Positions 35,876 to 46,090 of a DNA stretch of 64,000 nucleotides are shown piece after piece. Position 1 is the first letter of the stretch; each line of letters opens with the position of its first letter. The notes below the pieces were generated by a model that was given only the letters and a program-made list of their open reading frames with translations, did no database searches and had not been told where the DNA came from. Made by a program: the position numbers and the translations under genes. Origin of the DNA: CBDBEU01 sp965204565 (lineage in GTDB: Bacteria; Pseudomonadota; Alphaproteobacteria; Rhizobiales; TMED25); NCBI GenBank assembly GCA_965204565.1, contig CBDBEU010000005.1:2118814-2182813 (forward strand), written 5' to 3'.

Positions 35876-38794
35876 CTAATGCGCGTCGTCCCAATTGTCG
35901 GCGGCTCTTGCATCGACCTGTAGCGGTACGGAGAGATGGCGGGCGGGCAGTGCGGCGCCGACCATGATCTCACTCGCGACTTCGATGGTCTTGTCGACCT
36001 CGTCCTCGGGGGCTTCGAAAATCAGTTCGTCATGCACCTGCAACAGCATGCGCGCCTTAAGGCCTGCGGCATCGAGCGCCGGGGGCATGCGGATCATGGC
36101 TCTGCGAATGATATCGGCGGCCGAGCCCTGGATCGGAGCGTTGATCGCGGCGCGTTCGGTAAAGGCGCGGAGGGCCTGGTTTTTTGAATTGATCTCCGGA
36201 TAGTGGCATTTGCGCCCGAACACGGTCTCGACAAAGCCGTTGTCGCGGGCGAACTGCTTGGTCTCTTCCATATAGTCTTTGATGCCGGGAAAACGCTCGA
36301 AATAGCGGTCGATATAGTCCTTGGCCTCGCCCCTCGGGATTGACAGCTGATTGGCAAGGCCAAAGGCGGAAATGCCATAAATGATGCCGAAATTGATCGC
36401 CTTGGCGCGGCGGCGCACCGAGAGGTCCATGCCCTCAATGGGAACGCCAAACATTTCCGATGCGGTCATCGCATGGATGTCCTCGCCGCGAGCAAAGGCC
36501 TGGCGCAGCACATCGATGCCGGCAACGTGGGCGAGCACGCGCAGCTCGATCTGGCTGTAGTCGGCGGAGATCAGGCGGTGGCCCTTTTTGGCGACAAAGG
36601 CGGTTCTGATCTTGCGGCCCTCGGGCGTTCTGACCGGAATGTTCTGCAAATTGGGCTCGAACGATGACAGCCTGCCGGTGGTGGTCGAGGCCAGCGCGTA
36701 GGAGGTGTGAACGCGGCCGGTTCTGGGGTTCACATAAGTGGGCAGCGCATCGGTATAGGTCGATTTTAATTTGGCGAGCTGGCGCCAGTCGAGCACGCGG
36801 GCGGGCAAATCGTGGCCCTGGGCGGCAAGGCCCTCCAGCACATCGGCGCCGGTGCCCCAGGCACCGGTCTTGGTCTTCTTGCCACCCTCAAGGTCCATCG
36901 TGTCGAACAGGATTTCGCCAAGCTGCTTGGGGCTGGCGATGTTGAAATGCCCGCCGGCAAGTTCGTGGATCTCCTCTTCCAGCGCTCCCATACTTTGCGC
37001 GAAATCGCCGGATAGGCGCGAGAGCACCTGGCGGTTGACGGTAATGCCGGCGCGCTCCATTTCCGCCAGCACCGGCACCAGCGGCCGCTCCAGCGTCTCG
37101 TAAACCGTGGTCAGGCGTTCCGCCGGCAGGCGGGGGCCCAGTACGTTCCACAGCCTCAGTGTCACATCGGCGTCCTCGGCCGCGTATTCGCCGGCCTTGG
37201 CGATCGGCACCAGATCGAAGGTGATCTGCGACTTGCCAGAGCCGGCGACCTCCTTGAACGGAATTGGCTGGTGGCCGAGATGGCGCGAGGACAGATCGTC
37301 CATGCCGTGGCCGCCGCGGCCGGAATCCAGCGCGTAGGACATCAACATTGTGTCGTCGATGGGGGCGAGGCAAATGCCGCGCTCGGCCAGCACCACATAA
37401 TCATATTTGAGGTTCTGGCCGATCTTGAGAACGCCCTTGTCCTCAAGCATCGGCTTTAAGATGGCGAGCGCTTGCGTGGGGTTGATCTGGTCAAGATCAG
37501 CGCCTTCAAGCGCCAGGCCGTCGGATTTGTGGATCAGCGGAATATAGGCGGCGCGGCCCGGCGCCAGCGCCAGCGAAATGCCGACAAGTTCAGCCGTGAC
37601 CGGATCGAGCGAGGTGGTCTCGGTATCGACCGCAACAAAGCCTTGCACGGTTGCCGCATCGGTCCATTGCTGCAGCGTTGAGGTCTCGCGGATGATCTCA
37701 TAGGCACTGGCGTCAATCGGGGTTTGCCGCATTTCAGCGAACGCATGTGCAGCATTGGCCGCCGGGCCGGTCTCGACCGCCTCCCCGGCACCGTTGGCAT
37801 CGGATGGCGCGGACGCGGCAAGGTCTGCATCGGCCTCCACATCATCGAGTTCGACGCCAAGCGCCTCGGCGACACGCTTGGTGAAGGTGCGAAATTCCAT
37901 CGCCTTGGAAAAGGCGATCAGGCCTTCGGCATCGATCTGCGGCACGCCGAGCTCGTCGACCGGCACCGGGGTTGGAGCATCGCGCTTGAGATAGGCGAGC
38001 TGAAAAGAAATGCGCGCCTGCTCGGCAAACTCGATCAGGTTCTCGCGGCGCTTGTTCTGCTTGATGGAAGAGGCATTGGCGAGCAGCGTTTCAAGATCGC
38101 CGAATTCAGCGATCAGCGCCGAGGCGGTCTTGATGCCGATGCCGGGAACGCCTGGAATATTGTCGGTGGAATCGCCGGCCAGTGCTTGCACATCGACCAC
38201 CCGGTCGGGGCCCACACCAAAGCGCACCTCGACCTCCTCAGTGCCAATGCGCCGCTCATTGCCGGGCATCGGATCATACATGCGCACCTTGCCGCCCACC
38301 AGCTGCATCAGGTCCTTGTCGCCGGAGACAATGGTGACCTCCGCGCCGGCTTCGGCAGCTTTGGCCGCATAGGTGGCGATCAGATCGTCGGCCTCAAAGC
38401 CATCCTCTACCAGCGGCGCCAGACCAAAGGCGCGCACCGCGTCTCGGATCAGCGGAAATTGCGGCACCAGCTCTTCGGGCGGGGCGTCGCGGTTGGCCTT
38501 GTAGGGCTCATAGATGTCGTTGCGGAAATTGCCGCCCTTGGGATCGAAGACCACGCCGACATGGGTCGGCATGCCGTCATCAATGCCCTCGCGCAACAGC
38601 TTCCACAGCATGTTGCAGAAGGTCATCACCGCGCCGACCGGCGTGCCGTCGGAGCGGGTGAAACTGTGCCCGCGCGCCTGGGCCGCCTTGAACATAGCAA
38701 AATGGGCGCGGAAGATGTAGGTCGAACCGTCGATCAGATAGATCTTGGCGTCCTTGCCGATGGCCACTTTTTTTTGCTCAGGTGTCATACTCAT
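35876..38794 (-). CDS. polA: DNA polymerase I
   Basis: Repair and Okazaki-fragment polymerase of 972 residues with all three domains. The 5'-3' exonuclease is at about 1-300 (IYLIDGSTYIFRAHFAM, VSGDKDLMQLV, QALAGDSTDNIPGVPGIGIK). The 3'-5' proofreading domain at about 360-550 keeps its acids (FVAVDTETTSLDP, NLKYDYVV, EDADVTLRLW). The polymerase domain shows NLQNIPVRTPEGRKIRTAF, ISADYSQIELRVLAHVAG, RRRAKAINFGIIYGISAFGL and LQVHDELIFE. The ATG at 38794 is preferred; the frame stays open to 38989 but the extra residues are not family-like. It is intact amid decay, as expected for a core gene. Confidence 0.98.
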   Translation of the reverse strand: MSMTPEQKKVAIGKDAKIYLIDGSTYIFRAHFAMFKAAQARGHSFTRSDGTPVGAVMTFCNMLWKLLREGIDDGMPTHVGVVFDPKGGNFRNDIYEPYKANRDAPPEELVPQFPLIRDAVRAFGLAPLVEDGFEADDLIATYAAKAAEAGAEVTIVSGDKDLMQLVGGKVRMYDPMPGNERRIGTEEVEVRFGVGPDRVVDVQALAGDSTDNIPGVPGIGIKTASALIAEFGDLETLLANASSIKQNKRRENLIEFAEQARISFQLAYLKRDAPTPVPVDELGVPQIDAEGLIAFSKAMEFRTFTKRVAEALGVELDDVEADADLAASAPSDANGAGEAVETGPAANAAHAFAEMRQTPIDASAYEIIRETSTLQQWTDAATVQGFVAVDTETTSLDPVTAELVGISLALAPGRAAYIPLIHKSDGLALEGADLDQINPTQALAILKPMLEDKGVLKIGQNLKYDYVVLAERGICLAPIDDTMLMSYALDSGRGGHGMDDLSSRHLGHQPIPFKEVAGSGKSQITFDLVPIAKAGEYAAEDADVTLRLWNVLGPRLPAERLTTVYETLERPLVPVLAEMERAGITVNRQVLSRLSGDFAQSMGALEEEIHELAGGHFNIASPKQLGEILFDTMDLEGGKKTKTGAWGTGADVLEGLAAQGHDLPARVLDWRQLAKLKSTYTDALPTYVNPRTGRVHTSYALASTTTGRLSSFEPNLQNIPVRTPEGRKIRTAFVAKKGHRLISADYSQIELRVLAHVAGIDVLRQAFARGEDIHAMTASEMFGVPIEGMDLSVRRRAKAINFGIIYGISAFGLANQLSIPRGEAKDYIDRYFERFPGIKDYMEETKQFARDNGFVETVFGRKCHYPEINSKNQALRAFTERAAINAPIQGSAADIIRRAMIRMPPALDAAGLKARMLLQVHDELIFEAPEDEVDKTIEVASEIMVGAALPARHLSVPLQVDARAADNWDDAH

Positions 38795-38873
38795 GGCGCC
38801 AATATGCCATGGGCAGGTGCGAACAGGCGAGCCCGCGCGATTATCAGCTATCAGGGAATTGGGGAGAACAGGA

Positions 38874-39230
38874 ATGAAAGTGTCAGCGGCAACCGCGATT
38901 GCGTATTGCCTGTTAACGGCCGGGGCTACGGCGGGCGAGGTCGAAATCGTCGATGCGAGCGCCGTGGGCGGGGGCGATGGGCGCTTCACCTTTCATGTGA
39001 CGCTCGCGCACGGCGATACCGGCTGGGACCATTATGCCGACAAGTTGGAGGTGCTGGTGCCCGACGGCACGGTGCCGGGCACGCGTGCGCTGCTGCATCC
39101 GCATGAAAACGAGCAGCCGTTCACGCGCTCGCTGTCAGGGGTTGAAATTCCGCCGGGCATCTCAACCGTCACCATCCGCGCCCATGATCTGGTGCATGGC
39201 GACGGGCTGTTGATTTCCAGTGGGAGTTGA
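38874..39230 (+). CDS. Hypothetical secreted protein
   Basis: About 118 residues with a signal peptide (MKVSAATAIAYCLLTAGATA, cleavage near TAG). The mature part is beta-rich: RFTFHVTLAHGDTGWDHYAD, LEVLVPDGTVPGTRALLHPH, EQPFTRSLSGVEIPPGISTV, then TIRAHDLVHGDG. I recall similar short proteins of unknown role in other Alphaproteobacteria; there the last strand runs on after the HDxVHG motif, whereas here LLISSGS closes early, so the C-terminus may be clipped. GGGGAG lies before the ATG. It is divergent from polA with an 80-bp gap. Confidence 0.6.
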   Translation: MKVSAATAIAYCLLTAGATAGEVEIVDASAVGGGDGRFTFHVTLAHGDTGWDHYADKLEVLVPDGTVPGTRALLHPHENEQPFTRSLSGVEIPPGISTVTIRAHDLVHGDGLLISSGS

Positions 39231-39309
39231 CGCGGGCGGGTGATAAATTTCGCACTGGGAAGCGATCCTTGTTCCGACCTCTTCCCCGGCTTTGGAGTCG
39301 GGGGATTAT

Positions 39310-40415
39310 GGAGTGATCGACATGGATTTACCGAGTGTAATCCGGCGCCGGCATTTCCGCGATTGAAAGCCGATCCCGGATGCCCTGAACGCCCGGCTCG
39401 AAGAGCGCTGCATCGAGCAATGGGGCCGGATCCGGCATGGTGGACTGCCCTGCACCGTCGCCGATGTGCATGCCGGCGAAGTGGCCGGCCCGTCCCTTTG
39501 ACGGCCTGGTGGAGCACACCAGGCGGGTATCGCCGACCGGCCTCGTACACTTCGAGCGCAACCGCTACAGCGTACCGGCATCCTTCGCCAACCGGCAGAT
39601 GAGCCTGCGGGTCTATACGGAACGGATCGTCATTGCCGCGGAAGGGCAGGTGTTGTGCAAGCATGAGCGGATTGTCTCGCCATCACATCGCCTGCCGGGA
39701 CGAACCGTCTATGACCAGCGGCCCTACCCGGCGGTGATCCGGCGCAGGCCGGGAGCCTTGCGTAACGGGGCTCCCTTTACCGGGATGCCCGACGCGTTCC
39801 GACAGGTGCAGGCCTGTCTGCTCAAGCGCCCGGGTGGTGACAGGGAGATGGTGGAGATCCTCTCGCTGGTCCTGCAGCATGACGAGCAGGCCGTTCTCTG
39901 CGCGGCCGAACCGGCGCTTGAAGAAGGCGTTCCCACCAGGACCCGCATCCTCAACCCGCCGCACCGGCCGATCGACGGCAAGCCGACACGGCCCACTAAG
40001 ATGCCCTCGTGGCAAGGAGGGCTCTCCTGCGTCATGACCCTGCAAGCGCCGCCGTCATGGTCATGCTGCGCTCCGTCAGGATGTACGGCATGGCCCGGGC
40101 CGCCGGAGATCTCATCGAACAGGGCGCGCCCGCCTTCGATACGGCGCCCCCCATCCTCTCGCAGATGCTCAAGGCCGAGGTCGCCGAACGCGAGGTCCGT
40201 CGGACGGGGCGCTGCTGTTCCACCTGCTCTCAAAGCTCTACGAACGCACCGGCGTCGTTATAACCACCAACCTCAACTTCAGTGAGTGGGCCGGCGTGTT
40301 CGGCGATGCCAGGATGACCACGGCCCTGCTCGACCGGCTCACTCATCATTGCCACATCCCGGAGACCGGAAACGACAGCTTCCGGTTTATTCCGTTGAGA
40401 AAGTCGCTTGTCTGA
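39310..40415 (+). mobile_element. IS21-family remnant (istA and istB pieces)
   Basis: The istA C-terminal part is open from 39437: RPFDGLVEHTRRVSPTGLVH, FERNRYSVPASFANRQMSLR and GRTVYDQRPYPAVIRRRPGA. A fragment upstream (LNARLEERCIEQWGRIRHG) is in another frame. The istB end appears at about 40200-40414: LLFHLLSKLYERTGVVITTN, FSEWAGVFGDARMTTALLDR. The ATPase part of istB is missing, so the element is dead. Confidence 0.75.
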
Positions 40416-40429
40416 CGCTTGCCGGTTGA

Positions 40430-41850
40430 TGATCACACTGTTTCTACGCGCCGTTCTTTGCTGTTTTACTGATTGGCCTGGTGCTTTGATCAGTTTTGCG
40501 AGTTTTCTGAGGTTTTGAGCGGTTGCTGCAAGGTGGAATTCGTCTTTGGCCCCACAGGGCCCTCGTAATCGCAACCTTCCAAGCCCCGGAATGCGTTTGA
40601 GATGAGCAAACAGCATCTCGATCTTTTTGCGCAACTTGCATGAGATCGCATAGTCGATGGTCTGGTGGATCTTGCGGGCGACATCGCGTGAAGGTTCATG
40701 GATGGAACGAGTTACCTTGCGCTGAGGCTCTTTGGGCAACACCGGGATTTGAGTTGGCCGCCTTCGCAATCAGCCTTTTTGGCGCGGTAACGCAACACAC
40801 CATACTTGTCTGGCCCGGGTGTTCTGGGATTGGTGAAGGCACGACGGCTTTGTTTGAGTTCTTTCCCACCAGGACAGATATAAAGATCGTGCTCATCATC
40901 ATAGGTAAAGCCGACACGTTCGAAAGTTCCGTCGGTTCGGCCAGATTTATCGACTACCGGACTATGCGGAGCCATACCCGTCCCTGAACCGGCCATTCCA
41001 GCAATGGTCCGGTTCCATAAGCGGTATCTGCAATCATACGTTCGGGTTGACTGCCGAAGGTGTGTTTAGTTCTGTCGATCATGGTTTGCATGGCACCAGG
41101 TTCGGCTTGTCGAACTGATCGCGTGGCCTCCACATCCAGGATCACAGCATTGTCCGTATCAATCATGTCGTTGGCAGAATATGCAAAATACGCCGGGCCT
41201 TTGCGTGCTGCAGTCCATTGCGATGCGGGGTCGGAATGGGAAGTGACCCTTGGCTGCACCGGAGTGGCTGCACCAAAAGCTGCATCATCCAACGTGTCCA
41301 AATACTCGCGCACCGCACGGGGTGCGTCTTCGTGATTAATCTTGTCCGTCTGCCATTCTTCTTTCGATGTGGAGTTTTGCCGATTGGTATCCGCTTCGAT
41401 CAGACTGGCATCAACAGCAGGACGCTGGCCGCTGACTGACAAAGCCCTCAGCAATACAACGGGCACCTACCGTCTCAAACACATGACGCAGAAGGCCACT
41501 ATCGCGGAACCGACCGTGGCGGTTCCTGGAGAAGGTCGAATGGTCGGGAACGGGATCAGCCGGATCAAGACGGCAGAACCAACGGCAGGCCAGGTTGAGA
41601 TGAACCTCTTCGCATCGTCGCCGTTCAGAACGAATGCCCATGCAATAACCAACCAGCAACATTCGGATCAGAAGTTCCGGATCAATAGAAGGTCGACCGG
41701 TTGAACTGTAGAACGATGCAAGGTGTGGACGGATATCAGACAGATCAGCAAACCGATCTATCGACCGCAACAAATGATCGCTGGAACATGATCTTCAAGA
41801 CAAAACTCATAAAACAATGCGGCCCGCGCTTCCTGCTTTGGTCCCATCAT
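40430..41850 (-). mobile_element. IS1182-family element with degenerate transposase
   Basis: Starts at ATG 41850 (MMGPKQEARAALFYEFCLED) and reads across frames: LLRSIDRFADLSDIRPHLAS, GRPSIDPELLIRMLLVGYCM, PDHSTFSRNRHGRFRDSGLL, QRPAVDASLIEADTNRQNST, SHSDPASQWTAARKGPAYFA, ADTAYGTGPLLEW, DGTFERVGFTYDDEHDLYIC and the end KIEMLFAHLKRIPGLGRLRL. At least four frameshifts. Bases 41851-42035 hold no gene. Confidence 0.8.
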
Positions 41851-42035
41851 CGCAATAAATCCCCCAAAGCAATGGGGAAACTGAAGCAGCCCAAAATGCC
41901 GATACTAAGGCAACCTTTTCAACCGAATAGGTTCAAGGCTTCCGCTGCCGGCGGCAAACCTCAGCAGAAATCAACAGCCATGTCCTTCAATGCCAGAAAG
42001 ATTGGCAATACCGGCAAGATTGGGCGCGGCGATCA

Positions 42036-42905
42036 TCAACGCTCCCGCTTCACCGCGCTCTCGTGCCATTTGCGCAGCACCAGATGAGAGACCAGCGTCA
42101 GCGCAAGAAAGATCACGATACCGGTGGCGGAAATCAAAATAAGAGCGGCAAAAAGACGTGGAATATTAAGCCGGTATCCCGATTCTAGAATTCGAAATGC
42201 GAGGCCCGACCCGGAGCCCGCCGTACCAGCGGTGAACTCGGCCACAATCGCGCCGATCAGTGCCAAACCGCCGGCAATGCGCAAGCCTCCGAGAAAATAC
42301 GGGGCCGCCGTCGGAAGCCGCAGGTAGCGCAGCAACTGCCAGCGGCTAGCACCATACAGTTGAAACAGATCCTGCAGATTGTGATCAGCCGAATTGAGCC
42401 CCAGCGTCGTGTTGGAAAGGACCGGAAAGAATGCGACGATCCAAGCGCAGATCAAAAGCGCCGCGGCAGTTGAATCGACATAGATCAGGATCAGCGGCGC
42501 AATCGCGATCACCGGCGTCACCTGCAACACCACGGAAAAGGGAAACAGCGAAAGCTCAACCCATTTGGACTGGGTGAACAATATGGCAAGCCCCACACCG
42601 CCAACGGTCGCGATCAGAAGTGCGCCAAGCGTGATTTGCAGCGTGTTAAGAAGAGCGTCAAAAAGGATCGGCCAATCGCTGATCAGCGTTTCACCAACCA
42701 GCCCCGGGCGCGGCAGAATGTAGTGCGGGATCTCGTTCCACACCACGATCCGGTCCCAGCAAAAAAGTGCCATGCCGAGAATCACCACCGGCAGCACATA
42801 ACGCGCGATGCGCTCACGCCGTGCTGCCCTGGCACGGCCAAGCTCCTGCGCATCGGCGATACCGCTCGCCGGACGTCCAGCCTCAAGCCTGCCGGTGTCA
42901 GTCAT
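42036..42905 (-). CDS. ABC transporter permease (SsuC/TauC type)
   Basis: A 289-residue inner-membrane subunit of an importer. It has about six membrane segments (VLPVVILGMALFCWDRIVV, then LQITLGALLIATVGGVGLAI) and the cytoplasmic coupling loop with LFQLYGASRWQLLRYLRLPT, matching the EAA motif region that docks on the ATPase. The start overlaps the ATPase stop by four bases (ATGA), so the genes are translationally coupled. With the ATPase and binding protein it forms a complete importer of the nitrate/sulfonate/thiamine-precursor class. Confidence 0.9.
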   Translation of the reverse strand: MTDTGRLEAGRPASGIADAQELGRARAARRERIARYVLPVVILGMALFCWDRIVVWNEIPHYILPRPGLVGETLISDWPILFDALLNTLQITLGALLIATVGGVGLAILFTQSKWVELSLFPFSVVLQVTPVIAIAPLILIYVDSTAAALLICAWIVAFFPVLSNTTLGLNSADHNLQDLFQLYGASRWQLLRYLRLPTAAPYFLGGLRIAGGLALIGAIVAEFTAGTAGSGSGLAFRILESGYRLNIPRLFAALILISATGIVIFLALTLVSHLVLRKWHESAVKRER

Positions 42906-43705
42906 TGCGGCGCCTCGGCCTCAAGAGCCGCGCCAAGCGCGTGCGAGGTATCCCGGCACAGATCGGCATAGTGCCCGGAGGTGCGAAATTCCTCATCTCG
43001 CGGATAAGGCGCGTCGATTGCGATTTCCTCGGTCACCCTGCCGGGCCGCGCTGCCATCACCACGATCCGGTTCGACAGATAGACAGATTCAAATACCGAA
43101 TGGGTCACGAACACCACCGTCCATCCAAGACGCCGCCACAGAGCCAGCAAGTCATTATTGAGCCGGAAACGGGTGATTTCATCAAGAGCCGCGAAAGGCT
43201 CGTCCATCAATAAAAGCTGGGGTTTGGTCACCAGCGCGCGCGCAATCGAAACCCGCATCTTCATGCCGCCCGAAAGCTCGCGCGGATAGGCATCGGCAAA
43301 CCCTTCAAGCCCGACCATCTCAAGCGCTTCGAATACGTCCGCACGCGCATCGGACTTGCTCGCGCCCTTGAGTTTCAAGGGCAGATGGACATTGCCGAAC
43401 ACCGTGGCCCACGGCATCAGCGTCGGCTCCTGGAACACAAAACTGATCGTATGCTCGGCAGCATCTCTGGTACCCGGCCAGTTTATCTGTCCGCCGCTTG
43501 GGTGAACCAGACCGGCGATCACCCTCAGCGCCGTTGACTTTCCGCACCCGGATGGCCCGAGGAGACTGACGAACTCGCCCGCCCGCACCGACAAATTGAA
43601 ATCTTCAAGCGCCGTCGTCCCGCTCGAAAACGTCTTGCCGATACCAGCCAGCGAGATCAGCGGCTCGCCATCCCTCATCGCCTGCTCATCGCGGCCAGTC
43701 GTCAT
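42902..43705 (-). CDS. ABC transporter ATP-binding protein (SsuB/TauB type)
   Basis: A 267-residue ATPase. Walker A is GPSGCGKST, the signature is LSGGMKMRVSIARALV, Walker B is LLLMDEPFAALDE and the switch His is in VVFVTHSVFES; all are intact. It powers import through the permease downstream, with which it overlaps by four bases. The binding-protein gene lies 46 bases upstream on the same strand. The start MTTGRDEQAMRDGEP has a weak ribosome site; an internal Met at residue 11 is an alternative. Confidence 0.92.
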   Translation of the reverse strand: MTTGRDEQAMRDGEPLISLAGIGKTFSSGTTALEDFNLSVRAGEFVSLLGPSGCGKSTALRVIAGLVHPSGGQINWPGTRDAAEHTISFVFQEPTLMPWATVFGNVHLPLKLKGASKSDARADVFEALEMVGLEGFADAYPRELSGGMKMRVSIARALVTKPQLLLMDEPFAALDEITRFRLNNDLLALWRRLGWTVVFVTHSVFESVYLSNRIVVMAARPGRVTEEIAIDAPYPRDEEFRTSGHYADLCRDTSHALGAALEAEAPQ

Positions 43706-43750
43706 ATCTGCTCTAACAGTCTGCGTCCGGGGGCAGCATGGCTGTCACTT

Positions 43751-44776
43751 CTATTGACCGAGAAGCTTCTTCTTGACGTCCAGGCCAACACCCTTATTTA
43801 CGAAATCAAGCGTGTAAGCGGCCTTGTAGTCGAGTCCCGCCTCGACCACGCCGGCATTGACCATCTTGTCATAGAAACTTTTCTGGCGCTCGTCGGTCAT
43901 CGCGCCGATTCCCAAAGTTGCAGCCTCACCGGAGTCGACAATGCCGTGTTTCTTGAGCTGATCGATCGAAAAAGCGATCTGCGCATCACTCATTTCCGGG
44001 TTGGTCTTCTTGATCAATTCATTGCCGAGCGACGGATCGCCATGGAGGTAATTGACCCAGCCGATCGCCGAACCGTCGACGAAGCACTGCACCCAGTCCG
44101 GATGCTCCTTGATGGTGTCTTCCATCACTTCAACGGTGGTGGAGTAGGTATCGAAACCCTGATCGGCGATGAGAAATACATTGGGCTCAAATCCGCCCTG
44201 TTCGCGCACCGCAAACGGTTCGGAGGTGACATAGCCCTGCTGGGCTGACTTCTTGTCGGCGATGAACGGCGCGGGATTAAAAGTGTAGGGCCGGCGCTGC
44301 TCGGCGGTGAACCCGTATTCGGTAATCATCCACTGGTAGAAACTGGCAAAGCCCTGATCGCCGACCAGCATCTTGGCATCCTTGAGGCTTTCCCAAGTGT
44401 CAAAGCCCTCGCCAGGATGGGACATGAAAATCTGCGGCTCCTTCTGGAAATGGGCCGCGACCACCCTGATCGGAATGTTCTCCTTCAGGGCAAAGAATGG
44501 CTGCAACATATTGCCGCCCATGAGAAATTCAATCTTGCCGGCCGTGAGCTGAGCACGGTTGTTGACCTGTGGTCCGCCGGGCTTGATCTCGACGTCTAGG
44601 CCGCATTGCTCATAGGTGCCATCCGCAATCGCCTGGTAGTAGCCGCCATGCTCGGCCTCGGCCACCCAATTGGTGCCGACGGTGACCTTGTCAAGCGCCG
44701 CCGCAGGCGGTGCCAGCGTCAATGCGCCACCACTTGCCAAAATCAAGGCCGTCAGTCCCGACACCATCCGTTTCAT
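43751..44776 (-). CDS. ABC transporter substrate-binding protein (NMT1/THI5-like)
   Basis: A periplasmic binding protein of 341 residues. The signal peptide is MKRMVSGLTALILASGGALT with cleavage near PAAA. The mature chain reads VTVGTNWVAEAEHGGYYQAI, then CGLDVEIKPGGPQVNNRAQL and IEFLMGGNMLQPFFALKENI, the usual start of the NMT1/SsuA fold. The ligand is not clear; related proteins bind sulfonates, pyrimidine precursors or riboflavin-like compounds. The ATG at 44776 has AAGGAG eight bases upstream. It is the first gene of the importer operon and faces away from the broken phosphoesterase/RidA pair. Confidence 0.85.
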   Translation of the reverse strand: MKRMVSGLTALILASGGALTLAPPAAALDKVTVGTNWVAEAEHGGYYQAIADGTYEQCGLDVEIKPGGPQVNNRAQLTAGKIEFLMGGNMLQPFFALKENIPIRVVAAHFQKEPQIFMSHPGEGFDTWESLKDAKMLVGDQGFASFYQWMITEYGFTAEQRRPYTFNPAPFIADKKSAQQGYVTSEPFAVREQGGFEPNVFLIADQGFDTYSTTVEVMEDTIKEHPDWVQCFVDGSAIGWVNYLHGDPSLGNELIKKTNPEMSDAQIAFSIDQLKKHGIVDSGEAATLGIGAMTDERQKSFYDKMVNAGVVEAGLDYKAAYTLDFVNKGVGLDVKKKLLGQ

Positions 44777-44961
44777 CTCGTCACTCCTTGAAAGATCAAC
44801 AAATCCATACCGCGCACCCGCATTCCAATCACGATTTGCGAGCACCAAGTGCTGTCGTCAGCTCTGCTGCATGGCAGGATTGATCCGCCTCGACGTTAGC
44901 GCGCCATTGGCGTTTACTGATCCTGCCAAACCGCACAAGCGCCAAATCATCCGTCCCACCC

Positions 44962-45710
44962 ATGCTCATTGCACAAATTTCCGATTTCCACATCAAGCCA
45001 CGCTGCACTCTGCTCTATGGCATGGTCGACGCCTACAGCCAAACCGAAGCGGTGATTGACCGTCTGTGTGCTCTGGCGCCAAAACCCGACGCAGTGATCA
45101 TCAGTGGCGACATCGCCAATGACGGCATCGACGAAGACTACGCCGCCGCGTGCGAGCAGCTCTCCGTCTAGATATTCCGACCGCTGCAGCGCTCGGTAAT
45201 CATGACCGGCGCGAACCTGCACGCCACGCTCTTGCCGGGCTGTACACTGTGCCGCAAAGTTGCCCTTTCTGCTATGAACGCCGGATTGGCGAACTGCGCA
45301 TATTGGTGCTCGACAGTCTGGTGGAAGGTGAAGCCGGTGGCCGGCTCGAGGCCACTCAGCTCGACTGGCTGGATCAGAAGCTAGCAACTGATTCCAGCCA
45401 ACCGGCCCTGCTGGTGATGCATCACCCGCCATTCGCCTGCGGCCATATTCATCGCACCGCGCATACATCCTTTGCCGGCACCATTGCCATGACCGCTCCA
45501 GGCATCGTGCATCAGGTGGTCCTTGATCTCACTGCCGATGGTCAACCCGCCTGGCTTACTGAGCCGGCCGGTTTCCTGCTGCATCAATGGGATGGTGCAC
45601 ATCTCGTGAGCCACGTCGTCCCGGTAGCCGATCATGGGGCCAGCCATGCCTTTTCCGACGACCACACAATTTCCCTCCCAACATCCGCAATGCGAGACAG
45701 CGCATGCTGA
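44962..45710 (+). pseudogene. Metallophosphoesterase (cyclic-nucleotide phosphodiesterase type), disrupted
   Basis: A calcineurin-like phosphoesterase. Motifs in order: MLIAQISDFHIKP (D-x-H), PDAVIISGDIANDG (GD), then after a stop at 45169 and a shift, AALGNHDRREPARHAL (GNHD), LLVMHHPPFACG (HH) and GHIH. The piece between HHPPFACG and HIHRTAH is shortened, so one metal ligand region is probably lost. Dead by frameshift and small deletion. It overlaps the RidA relic by seven bases, indicating a former operon. Confidence 0.75.
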
Positions 45711-46077
45711 AACATCACACACCGGGCAGCATCATCGCGCCCTTTGCACGCTACTCCCATACCGTCGAAGTCGACGCCGGCGCCAAACTGCTACTCTGTT
45801 CAGGCCAGCTCGGCATCGACCCGCACGGCCATATTCCGGCCGATGCCGGTGAACAAGCCGCCCTGTGTTTTGAGAATATTCGTGCGATCCTCGAAGCTGC
45901 CGGGCTCGGGCCGCAGCACATCGTGCGCATCTGGCAGATTACATGACAGCCCGTGACGCATTCATCGCTGAGGTTGCCTCGCCCCTGATGATCGTCGCCG
46001 GATTTGCCTGGTCGGAATTGAAAGTCGAAGTCGAGGCAACCGCCGCGGCACCTCAGATGGGCCGCGACGGCATCTGA
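45704..46077 (+). pseudogene. RidA/YjgF/Rid2-type protein, one frameshift
   Basis: An enamine/imine deaminase family protein. From ATG 45704: ARYSHTVEVDAGAKLLLCSG, QLGIDPHGHIPADAGEQAAL, CFENIRAILEAAGLGPQHIV, then a shift at about 45930 leads to YMTARDAFIAEVASPLMIVA and SELKVEVEATAAAP. The lesion looks like an indel plus loss of a few codons around the VRINAYV-like segment. The family clears reactive enamines made by PLP enzymes. Confidence 0.75.
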
Positions 46078-46090
46078 ACCGCGCGCGGTT

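Noticed and set aside
37724..39106. 460-codon plus-strand frame opposite polA
   Set aside because: Shadow of polA; the protein is a typical antisense composition without motifs.
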